From NCBI RefSeq assembly GCF_000626715.1, contig NZ_AQRA01000011.1, positions 1-64,000 of the forward strand: a stretch of DNA of 64,000 nucleotides, given 5' to 3'. The stretch comes from Aquimarina atlantica. GTDB lineage: Bacteria; Bacteroidota; Bacteroidia; Flavobacteriales; Flavobacteriaceae. This document shows, in pieces, positions 9,995 through 16,028 of this stretch. The position numbers were made by a program, and so were the translations under genes. Numbering within the stretch: the stretch's first letter is position 1; each line of letters starts with the position of its first letter. Below the pieces are notes generated by a model. The model worked only from the letters and a program-made list of their open reading frames with translations. It searched no databases and was not told where the DNA came from.

Positions 9995-10732
9995 TCATTT
10001 AAACTGTAATTTTGGTTCATTGTTTATTATTTTCGTTGGGATCTTAAATTTTACTTCGCCAGTATAAAATCCTAAATCTTCTATCGTTAGTGTCATAAAT
10101 TCAGATGTTGTTACTTTTTCTTCTCTGGGGTACACAAACATCATCGTGGTTGATCCACTCATTCCATACATTCTGGGATAAATATAATCTGCCATTGCTA
10201 TGGTATCTTTTGTTGGAGTGTATAGATGTACTTTCTGTTCCATCCCAAAAGCCAATTGATTTACCATAGCACCGAATCTTTGTTTATCTCTTGCTACGTT
10301 GGTTAATAATTCCTGATTGTTTTTAGACATCGATACTATGAAATACATATACTCTTTATATTTATTTCGTAAACTATCGATCTTAGCAGGTATAATTTTA
10401 TCTCCTAATTCCTGAGCAACAAGTAAATCTGTTGGCTTGTATAGTAAAGAAAAGTCAACTCCGTTTACCGTTTTTACATATCTATACTCATTACCCGGTT
10501 CTTCGATATACCTTACTAATTCTTCTGAGGAATCAAAAATCTTGTTAGAACAGGATACGAAGATGAGTAGTATGTTTATGATTAGTGTTTTGAGTCCGAA
10601 TTTGGAAATCCGAAGTCGGGTGACCCAAGTTGGAAATCCAAAGTTGGGTGACCGAAGACGGATGTCCGAAGTCTGAAATATGAACATTGGAATCTTACTA
10701 CTGACTTTCTTATGATTTTTATCTTTTATCAT
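9995..10732 (-). CDS. Lipoprotein with repeat-invaded N terminus (245 aa)
   Basis: I do not recognise the family. The product has a lipoprotein signal (hydrophobic TLIINILLIFVSC with Cys near residue 62), then a mixed soluble domain of about 180 residues. As in the neighbouring 1912-aa gene, the signal core is displaced from the start. The preceding residues, about 20-46, are translated from an array of 14-bp (two heptamer) units at 10598-10681 and read as heptads (SDIRLRS, PNFGFPT, WVTRLRI, SKFGLKT). An ATG at residue 16 is a possible alternative start but still lies upstream of the array. The gene lies between the four-helix-bundle gene and the giant RHS-partner gene, with repeat-filled spacers on both sides. 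It is likely anchored in the outer or inner membrane; its role is unknown. Confidence 0.7.
   Translation of the reverse strand: MIKDKNHKKVSSKIPMFIFQTSDIRLRSPNFGFPTWVTRLRISKFGLKTLIINILLIFVSCSNKIFDSSEELVRYIEEPGNEYRYVKTVNGVDFSLLYKPTDLLVAQELGDKIIPAKIDSLRNKYKEYMYFIVSMSKNNQELLTNVARDKQRFGAMVNQLAFGMEQKVHLYTPTKDTIAMADYIYPRMYGMSGSTTMMFVYPREEKVTTSEFMTLTIEDLGFYTGEVKFKIPTKIINNEPKLQFK
10598..10681. repeat. Heptamer array C: six 14-bp units inside the lipoprotein gene
   Basis: Six contiguous 14-bp units, each two heptamers, alternate between two subtypes: GAATTTGGAAATCC, GAAGTCGGGTGACC, CAAGTTGGAAATCC, AAAGTTGGGTGACC, GAAGACGGATGTCC, GAAGTCTGAAATAT. The array is 84 bp, or exactly 28 codons, so the frame of the host gene is kept. 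The alternation suggests 28-bp duplications of an older 14-bp unit. Confidence 0.85.
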
Positions 10733-10756
10733 TTAGTTTTTAATTATTGCTTTTCT

Positions 10757-10842
10757 GTCAGAGGTCGGAAGACCGATGACGAAAGTCATAGGTTTTTCTC
10801 TTCTGATTTTTGATCTCTGGCTTCGGTCTTCCGGTTTCTGAC
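10757..10842. repeat. Heptamer array D: inverted pair after the four-helix-bundle gene
   Basis: Forward units (AGAGGTC, GGAAGAC, CGATGAC, GAAAGTC, ATAGGTT) at about 10760-10794 face opposite-orientation units (GGCTTCG, GTCTTCC, GGTTTCT) at about 10819-10839. 10757-10776 and 10823-10842 form a 17-of-20 inverted repeat containing a perfect 11-bp arm CGGAAGACCGA. The hairpin starts about 14 bp after the stop of the four-helix-bundle gene. Confidence 0.8.
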
Positions 10843-10855
10843 CGGTTTTCTCTCA

Positions 10856-11209
10856 TCAATTAATTTTATTTTTAAAAGCTACCATCATATTCATGAGTTC
10901 GTAACTTTGATTATAATATTTTTTAAACTCTACTTTAGTCATATAGTTTCTTCTATCTGCTTTATGAAGACATGTTATCACTTCTGCCAAGGATCGTATT
11001 GCATATCCCATAAATCTTTTAAATTCAGGATTAGTTTGACCTATAGACCCTTCAGAAATATTAAGCGCAATAGAATCCACAGCTCTTCTTGTTTGAGATG
11101 TTAGATTATAAAGTTCTGTTTTAGGGAATTTTGATGTTATTTTATGTAATTCTTCCCCTAAATCCATTGCTTTTTGCCAGATTATTAGATTTTCAAATTT
11201 GAATTTCAT
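10856..11209 (-). CDS. Four-helix-bundle protein, S23/IVP family
   Basis: The 117-residue product matches the family of proteins encoded in 23S rRNA intervening sequences and, more often in Bacteroidota, at free-standing loci. Diagnostic stretches are LIIWQKAMDLGEEL in helix 1, KFPKTELYNLTSQTRRA at the helix 2 boundary, SIALNISEGS, and the long helix FKRFMGYAIRSLAEVITCL. The length is typical of the family. The same fold is used by Avd, the accessory protein that works with the reverse transcriptase of diversity-generating retroelements, but no reverse transcriptase is visible here. The gene is the centre of the 7-bp repeat cloud: a hairpin of repeats lies just downstream (10757-10842) and another mixed cluster just upstream (11225-11419). 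A direct link between protein and repeats is inference. Nucleic-acid binding is plausible from the family, but unproven. Confidence 0.85.
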   Translation of the reverse strand: MKFKFENLIIWQKAMDLGEELHKITSKFPKTELYNLTSQTRRAVDSIALNISEGSIGQTNPEFKRFMGYAIRSLAEVITCLHKADRRNYMTKVEFKKYYNQSYELMNMMVAFKNKIN

Positions 11210-11224
11210 TTCTTTTTTATAAAT

Positions 11225-11419
11225 CTGAAGTCAGATGATTGATGTCGAAGGCTACATTTATTTTTTAGTCTGAGGATCAAAGTCAAAAGGAATTTTTTGT
11301 CGGAAGTTGGGTAACCGAAGTATGATGTTTTGCTTTTATAACATCCGTCTTCCAGTCTCCGACTTCGGTTTTTTTCTTCTAACTTCTGACCTCCGACTTC
11401 CGTCATCGGTCTTCCTACC
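11225..11419. repeat. Heptamer array E, upstream of the four-helix-bundle gene
   Basis: Forward units occur at 11225-11251 (TGAAGTC, AGATGAT, TGATGTC), about 11268-11284 and 11299-11328 (GTCGGAAGTTGGGTAACCGA). Opposite-orientation units fill 11342-11419 (GTCTTCC, AGTCTCC, GACTTCG, then AACTTCT, GACCTCC, GACTTCC, GTCATCG, GTCTTCC). The latter end directly at the stop of the OmpH-like gene. It is the longest of the spacer clusters and includes poly-T interruptions. Confidence 0.75.
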
Positions 11420-11421
11420 TT

Positions 11422-11958
11422 TTACTTCTCCCCTTCAAATTCAGCATTTAATTCTTTTAAAACAGCCTCTGTTAGATCTGAAGACTCTTCTCCATACATA
11501 ATGGTTCCATTTCCAGTAGCTCCAAAAATCACTTTATATCCTTTCTTTTTACCATATTCTTTCACAAAATCATTAATATCATTAATCACAGTTTGTGTTA
11601 CTTTTTTATCCTCTTCTACCAATTGTTTTTGTACAGCTTGCTGGTAATTATTAATCTTTTGTTGTTTATTTCCTAATAATTCTTGTTTTAGCTCTAACTC
11701 TTTTTTACTCATACTACTACGTTCTTTTTCATATACTTTGAGCTCTGTCTGCCAATTTGAAATTAAACTATCTACATTAGCCTGCATTGTTTTGGCTTTC
11801 TTCTCGAATTCTGCCTTTACAATTTCGGTCCTCTTATAACCTTCTAATAGTCTATTTACATCTACATATACTAATTCTGATGAAGATTGTAAAAAGAAAA
11901 AAGATCCTACTGATACAATTAATGCTAAAATGGCAATGGGTAATGCTAATTTGTTCAT
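11422..11958 (-). CDS. OmpH/Skp-family periplasmic protein
   Basis: The product is 178 residues: an N-terminal hydrophobic segment (residues 5-25, ALPIAILALIVSVGSFFFL) that may stay as a membrane anchor, then YVDVNRLLEGYKRTEIV, the family entry motif, and a long charged helical region of about 90 residues rich in Lys, Glu and Gln. The C-terminal strand region (KVIFGATGNGTIMYG) closes the small beta domain as in Skp. Family members are trimeric chaperones for outer-membrane or exported proteins. Here the gene lies in a group of secreted giant RHS and fibre-like proteins rather than beside bamA. A dedicated chaperone role for them is possible but inferred. Heptamer repeats flank it on both sides. 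Confidence 0.8.
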   Translation of the reverse strand: MNKLALPIAILALIVSVGSFFFLQSSSELVYVDVNRLLEGYKRTEIVKAEFEKKAKTMQANVDSLISNWQTELKVYEKERSSMSKKELELKQELLGNKQQKINNYQQAVQKQLVEEDKKVTQTVINDINDFVKEYGKKKGYKVIFGATGNGTIMYGEESSDLTEAVLKELNAEFEGEK

Positions 11959-11970
11959 AGTTTTTTATTA

Positions 11971-12175
11971 AGTCAGAAGACCAAGGTTGGAAGTCTGAAG
12001 TTTTATTTTGGTTTTTAGTTTGATATCGGAAGTCGGGTGACTGGTGTTTGATGTCCGAGGTCAGGTGACCGATGTCCGAGGTTTTGTTTTGCTTTTTAGT
12101 ACGATGTCAGAAGTCAGCTTACTTAATTAGGAATACGAATAACTTCTGTCTTCTGACTTCCGTCATCAGACTCTT
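11971..12175. repeat. Heptamer array F, spacer between OmpH-like and fibre-like genes
   Basis: Units begin at about 11971 (GTCAGAAGACC, TGGAAGTC). Nine strict heptamers at 12021-12083 read TGATATC, GGAAGTC, GGGTGAC, TGGTGTT, TGATGTC, CGAGGTC, AGGTGAC, CGATGTC, CGAGGTT. After a T-rich interval, ATGTCAGAAGTCAG (12104-12117) pairs with CTGACTTCCGTCAT (12153-12166; 12 of 14). Opposite-orientation units (AACTTCT, GTCTTCT, GACTTCC, GTCATCA) end just after the stop of the fibre-like gene. Confidence 0.8.
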
Positions 12176-12181
12176 AATCAT

Positions 12182-13189
12182 CTACTTTTTATTAATGAGA
12201 TTTTCTATTTTTTTCAATCGATCCTCTAACGCTTTATTTACTTTTTGTTGTTCTTTTAATTGTTTTTCCTGTGCTATGGTATACAATGTAAGTTCTTCTA
12301 TTTTTTCAAGAAGCTTCATGTTCATAACTCCCAACGCTACCCCATTTTTCTCCATTTCGGTTGCAGAAGGGATATTAGGCAAATGTCCTTTTTCTTTAAT
12401 ATGCTGCTGTATTTCTTCTATGGTTAATAGATCATAGTCTTTGGCAAACACATAATCCGGAGCAGGAACACTAAGATCTACTTTCACCTCTTCGGCATGA
12501 ATTTTTCCTTTTACAGTGAGTTTGGAGTCTGGCGATGTAGTTCCAATACCTACATTGCCATTGGTTTTAATCATTATTTTTTCCTTTCCTTTAGTCATAA
12601 TACCAAAATCATGATCTGACACTGTACCTACTCTAGCATTACCACCAGTATGTGACCATAATGACGTTTGAACACCGGTCGTTCGCTCTTCAATTAGTAT
12701 TCTCGAATGAATATTATCATCAATATTTATTGTTTGTCCCCAACCAGCTGGGTTAGAAAATACTTCATCTCCCACATAAAGATGACCATTTCTAATATCT
12801 ACTTTGGCTGTTGGGTCGCTAGTTCCGATACCTACATTACCACTATTCTTTATTGTTATTCCTTTTCCCTTATTTTTCAGATTTAAATCATAACCATCTC
12901 TGTTTGTAAAAAAACCTAAAAGCTTTGTATTAGTGCTTCCTTCTCCTAACCACCATACTTCATTTCCACTTTTATCATATCCACCTAGCCATCCCCGAAA
13001 ATCATTTGTCGTATTTTCATGGGAAGTATCCTGAAGTTTGATTACTGCGCCATCACCTGCTATATGTAATTTAGAACCTGGACTAGTAGTTCCTATTCCT
13101 ACATTTCCACTTGTAGGAAAAGTATTGGTTTGTGCAATACCAAGTGTTGACATAAATACCATAATAGTACAGAATAAAAAGTTTTTCAT
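12182..13189 (-). CDS. Tail-fibre-like secreted protein (335 aa)
   Basis: A signal peptide (residues 1-19, ending STLGIAQ) is followed by repeated fibre motifs of the form GNVGIGTTSP (about residues 28, 117 and 212), which are typical of trimeric tail-fibre-like proteins of Bacteroidota. The C-terminal 110 residues (PDYVFAKDYDLLTIEEI, HLPNIPSATEMEKNG, LLEKIEELTLYTI) form a conserved base and a coiled coil. It is a paralogue of the next gene upstream: signal and C-terminal parts are nearly identical while the central body differs. The two genes are 6 bp apart and surely co-transcribed. A trimeric surface fibre, perhaps for adhesion or for presenting partners, is inferred from the motifs. Confidence 0.75.
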   Translation of the reverse strand: MKNFLFCTIMVFMSTLGIAQTNTFPTSGNVGIGTTSPGSKLHIAGDGAVIKLQDTSHENTTNDFRGWLGGYDKSGNEVWWLGEGSTNTKLLGFFTNRDGYDLNLKNKGKGITIKNSGNVGIGTSDPTAKVDIRNGHLYVGDEVFSNPAGWGQTINIDDNIHSRILIEERTTGVQTSLWSHTGGNARVGTVSDHDFGIMTKGKEKIMIKTNGNVGIGTTSPDSKLTVKGKIHAEEVKVDLSVPAPDYVFAKDYDLLTIEEIQQHIKEKGHLPNIPSATEMEKNGVALGVMNMKLLEKIEELTLYTIAQEKQLKEQQKVNKALEDRLKKIENLINKK

Positions 13190-13195
13190 TATTTA

Positions 13196-13933
13196 TTATT
13201 TTTTAATTAAAAGTGCTAGTTTATTTTCTAAGGTTTTAAGTCTGGTTTCTTGTTCGTTAAGTTTATTTTCCTGTGCAATGGTATATAATGTAAGTTCTTC
13301 GATTTTCTCAAGAAGCTTCATATTCATAACTCCTAGCTCCACACCATTTTTCTCCATTTCGATTGCAGAAGGGATATTAGGTAAATGTCCTTTTTCTTTA
13401 ATATGCTGCTGTATTTCTTCTATGGTTAACAAATCATAGTCTTTGGTAAACACATAATCTGGAGCAGGAACACTAAGATCTACTTTCACCTCTTCTGCAT
13501 GGATGTTTCCTTTTACTGTGAGTTTGGAGTCTGGATTAGCAGTACCAATACCTACATCTCCGTTTCCGTTTATTCCTAATGCAACGTCTCCATATGTACC
13601 ATCTGCTTTTCTTGTTAAAAAAGCAAACCTGGAATCAGGTGCTCCTAAATTTTCAAAATAAAAAGTATTATCGAGTTTCTTATGATATAAATTAGTTCCA
13701 ATATCATAAGAATCCCCCATACCTAATCTAATTCCAGAAATAGAATTCGAAGCAGTACTATTATTATATATACCTAACCATACAGGTCCATTAACATCAT
13801 CATAAACTTGCAATTTTGATGTTGGACTAGTAGTTCCTATTCCCACATTACCACTCGCAGGAAAGGTATTGGTTTGTGCAATCCCAAGTGTTGATATAAA
13901 CACCAAAACGATGTTGATTAAGAATTTTCTCAT
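13196..13933 (-). CDS. Tail-fibre-like secreted protein, paralogue (245 aa)
   Basis: The layout is the same as the 335-residue neighbour: signal peptide (residues 1-19), GNVGIGTTSP motif at about residue 28, a unique central segment, a second GIG motif near residue 130, and the conserved C-terminal base with PDYVFTKDYDLLTIEEI and a terminal coiled coil. About 250 bp of the 3' half is roughly 90 percent identical in DNA to the neighbour, against little similarity in the middle. That pattern suggests recent duplication or gene conversion with body replacement. It is the first gene of the minus-strand block. A TATATTTG element at 14021-14028 may be its promoter. Confidence 0.75.
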   Translation of the reverse strand: MRKFLINIVLVFISTLGIAQTNTFPASGNVGIGTTSPTSKLQVYDDVNGPVWLGIYNNSTASNSISGIRLGMGDSYDIGTNLYHKKLDNTFYFENLGAPDSRFAFLTRKADGTYGDVALGINGNGDVGIGTANPDSKLTVKGNIHAEEVKVDLSVPAPDYVFTKDYDLLTIEEIQQHIKEKGHLPNIPSAIEMEKNGVELGVMNMKLLEKIEELTLYTIAQENKLNEQETRLKTLENKLALLIKK

Positions 13934-14020
13934 AAATTGTTTTTTTATTTTATCTTATCTCTTTTAATACAATAATCTTACTTCACTCATCTTCTTTTCT
14001 CAAGCATCAAAAAGAAGGCG

Positions 14021-14028
14021 CAAATATA
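14021..14028 (-). promoter_or_regulatory. Candidate -7 promoter element (TATATTTG) for the fibre/RHS block
   Basis: The reverse strand reads TATATTTG, a perfect match to the Bacteroidota TAnnTTTG element, about 90 bp upstream of the first gene of the minus-strand block. No good TTTG -33 box is seen at the expected distance. Confidence 0.4.
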
Positions 14029-14584
14029 GAAACCTTAAGGTATTCCCATATATTGAACTTATAATTGTTAACAAAAACTTAATTCGTCACTACTTTTTTT
14101 AATAAATCTTATCAAAAATCTATTTTCTTTGTACATTACAACAAGAAGTCATTTGAACTTCTAATAAAACCCTCCCACGCCGAAACATGGGAGAATTTTA
14201 AGAATTGCAAAAAAAATCAGCTAATAGCCAAAAAATAAAAAGGGGTAACCCTACCCTTACATAGTCCAAAATTTCATCCCGACTTAGTCCTACCCTGGTC
14301 AGGATTTAAAATTGGATTTGTCATTATTGCAATTGTTTTATAGTGCAATAATAAAACACGCCAGTTTCATTTTTCGGAACTGGCGAAAAAAAAGTCACTT
14401 TTTTTGATATTTTTTTCTTTGTATTAAAAAAAGCTTCCTACACCCCTATTTTATTGACCCTATGGTTAAATTAATTTTATATTTTCAAGCTATTTTCTGT
14501 TTAACGAAATTAAATTCTCATATAATTAGGATAGTTTTAACTTTGATCAATATTATCACATATTCCTAATATCTACCTTTACAG

Positions 14585-14607
14585 AAAGCAATGTTCATTG
14601 CTTTTTT
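14585..14607 (+). terminator. Terminator-like hairpin in the leader of the aminotransferase gene
   Basis: AAAGCAATG (14585-14593) and CATTGCTTT (14596-14604) form a perfect 9-bp arm with a tiny loop, followed by TTT. It lies 20 bp before the ATG at 14628, so it either ends an upstream plus-strand transcript or acts in the gene's leader. Confidence 0.4.
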
Positions 14608-14627
14608 AAATTCAATAACAGATATAC

Positions 14628-15770
14628 ATGCAACATCAAAAACATCTCTTTGATCTATCAGACAATATCACTTATCTAAATGGGGCGTATATGGCACCTC
14701 AACTAAAATCTGTAACAGAAGTTGGTCTTGCCTCTGTTATTCAAAAAGCCAAACCTAATGAAATCATGCCTCAAGATTTTTTTACTCAAAGAGAGATTTT
14801 AAAGCAACGTTTTGCCACGTTGATCGATGCCCCTGATTATAGAAATATTGCGATTATACCTTCGGTATCCTACGGTATTGCTAATGCTGCTAATAACGTC
14901 CCGATCAATCCTGGAGATGAAATTATAGTAGTTGATGAGCAGTTTCCCAGTAATGTATATGTCTGGCAAGAGGTAGCAAATAGACATGGTGCTTCTATAA
15001 CAGTAATCAAGCCTCCAAAAGATTTTAAAGATCGAGGTGCAATATGGAACCAGAATATCATAAACGCAATTACCAAAAAAACTGCTGTTGTAGCAATGTC
15101 ACATGTACACTGGGCAGATGGTACATTATTTGACCTAAAAGCAATACGAGCAAAAACTAAAGCTGTACATGCTTTTTTAATCATTGATGGGACTCAAAGT
15201 GTGGGAGCACTTCCTTTCTCTGTCTCAGAAATTAAACCCGATGCTTTGATTTGCGCAGGATATAAATGGTTGCTTGGTCCCTATTCTACCGGGGTAGCAT
15301 ATTATAGTGATGCTTTTAATGAAGGAACACCTATAGAACACAACTGGATGAATCGTTATAACAGTGAGGATTTTACCAGGTTAACTCAATACGAAGATCG
15401 CTACAAAGAAAAGGCTGCCAGATACTCGGTTGGAGAATCTAGTAATTTTGTATTAACCCCAATGTTGATTAAGGCAATAGAACAATTGATCGAATGGTCA
15501 CCAGAAGCTATCCAGCAATATTGTAAAACAATCTCTACAACTGCCATACAACAGCTTAGAGATTTAGGCTGTTTTATCGAAGAAGACCATCATAGAGCAC
15601 ATCATCTTTTTGGTATTTATTTGCCAGATCATATCGACTTAGAAAAATTAAGCGCCAAACTCAAAAAAGAAAATATATTTATTTCTTTTCGTGGTAATGC
15701 CATTCGAGTTTCTTCTAATGTATATAATTCTGAAACAGATTTTAATCGATTACTGGCACAATTTAATTAG
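14628..15770 (+). CDS. Class V aminotransferase-fold PLP enzyme
   Basis: The 380-residue product has the fold of cysteine desulfurase/isopenicillin-N epimerase-like enzymes. Visible signatures are TYLNGAYMAP at the N terminus, the phosphate-binding region (residues 79-92, SVSYGIANAA), the cofactor-binding aspartate in FLIIDGTQSVGA (about 187), and the PLP lysine K213 in CAGYKWLLGPYSTG. The substrate cannot be read from sequence; related flavobacterial proteins are annotated only as aminotransferase class V. The gene stands alone: a terminator-like hairpin lies in its leader and a structured repeat follows it. ATG at 14628 gives the normal family length. Confidence 0.85.
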   Translation: MQHQKHLFDLSDNITYLNGAYMAPQLKSVTEVGLASVIQKAKPNEIMPQDFFTQREILKQRFATLIDAPDYRNIAIIPSVSYGIANAANNVPINPGDEIIVVDEQFPSNVYVWQEVANRHGASITVIKPPKDFKDRGAIWNQNIINAITKKTAVVAMSHVHWADGTLFDLKAIRAKTKAVHAFLIIDGTQSVGALPFSVSEIKPDALICAGYKWLLGPYSTGVAYYSDAFNEGTPIEHNWMNRYNSEDFTRLTQYEDRYKEKAARYSVGESSNFVLTPMLIKAIEQLIEWSPEAIQQYCKTISTTAIQQLRDLGCFIEEDHHRAHHLFGIYLPDHIDLEKLSAKLKKENIFISFRGNAIRVSSNVYNSETDFNRLLAQFN

Positions 15771-15800
15771 TATAAGTTAAAACAGATTACATATTTCTTT

Positions 15801-15948
15801 GGCGTGCCCTTCGGGTCGAGCTATCTGCTATATCTTTTGTTTATAAAAAAGCCTTTAAACAGTTTTAAACCCCAATATATGCATTAGAGCAAACAACTTG
15901 GATTGCAAAATATAGAAAACAAAAGGATGCCGCTACTATCCCTCACGC
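15801..15948. repeat. Structured intergenic repeat element
   Basis: The ends pair (GCGTG at 15802-15806 with CACGC at 15944-15948), a small CCCTTCGGG hairpin follows the 5' end, and ATCTTTTGTTT (15832-15842) pairs with AAACAAAAGGAT (15917-15928) with one bulge. The central 74 bp between these arms look variable. I recall elements of this form (GGCGTGCCCTTCGGGTCGGG, then a CTTTTG arm, then AAAAGGATGCCGCT and CCCTAACGC) as common between genes in Flavobacteriia. Only one copy lies in this window, so the repeat status is from memory. Confidence 0.55.
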
Positions 15949-16028
15949 AATATATCCAAACATAGAAATTTAAAATCCCTTTGCCAGAAATTGATATAGC
16001 TCTTATATTTGCTACAAAACATCATTAC

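Larger units (their letters stand above)
13934..14627. other. 694-bp intergenic region
   Basis: No gene was found here. It separates the divergent fibre/RHS block and the class V aminotransferase. It contains the candidate minus-strand promoter at 14021, an inverted repeat CGCCAGTT/AACTGGCG at 14359-14366 and 14378-14385 without a T tract on either useful side, a plus-strand TAACTTTG promoter-like box at 14538-14545, and a terminator-like hairpin at 14585-14607. The stretch at about 14240-14310 is relatively GC-rich (GGGGTAACCCTACCC), and a small RNA here cannot be excluded. Confidence 0.4.

Noticed and set aside
10437..10676. Plus-strand 79-codon frame
   Set aside because: It is antisense to the lipoprotein gene and its end is heptamer repeat sequence.
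11307..11501. Plus-strand 64-codon frame with SDFGF/SDLRL motifs
   Set aside because: This is the GACTTCN heptamer array translated, overlapping the end of the OmpH-like gene. Such frames are common artefacts of these repeats.
9540..12180. Diversity-generating retroelement
   Set aside because: The four-helix-bundle protein resembles Avd in fold, but there is no reverse transcriptase, no template/variable repeat pair with adenine-specific changes, and no C-type-lectin target in the window.
12072..12437. Plus-strand 121-codon frame, with a similar one at 13038-13439
   Set aside because: Both are antisense shadows of the conserved 3' halves of the two fibre-like genes, which explains why they resemble each other.
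15981..16028. N-terminal extension of Mfd from a TTG
   Set aside because: The extra 16 residues do not resemble the family start, while the GTG at 16029 gives the expected N terminus.
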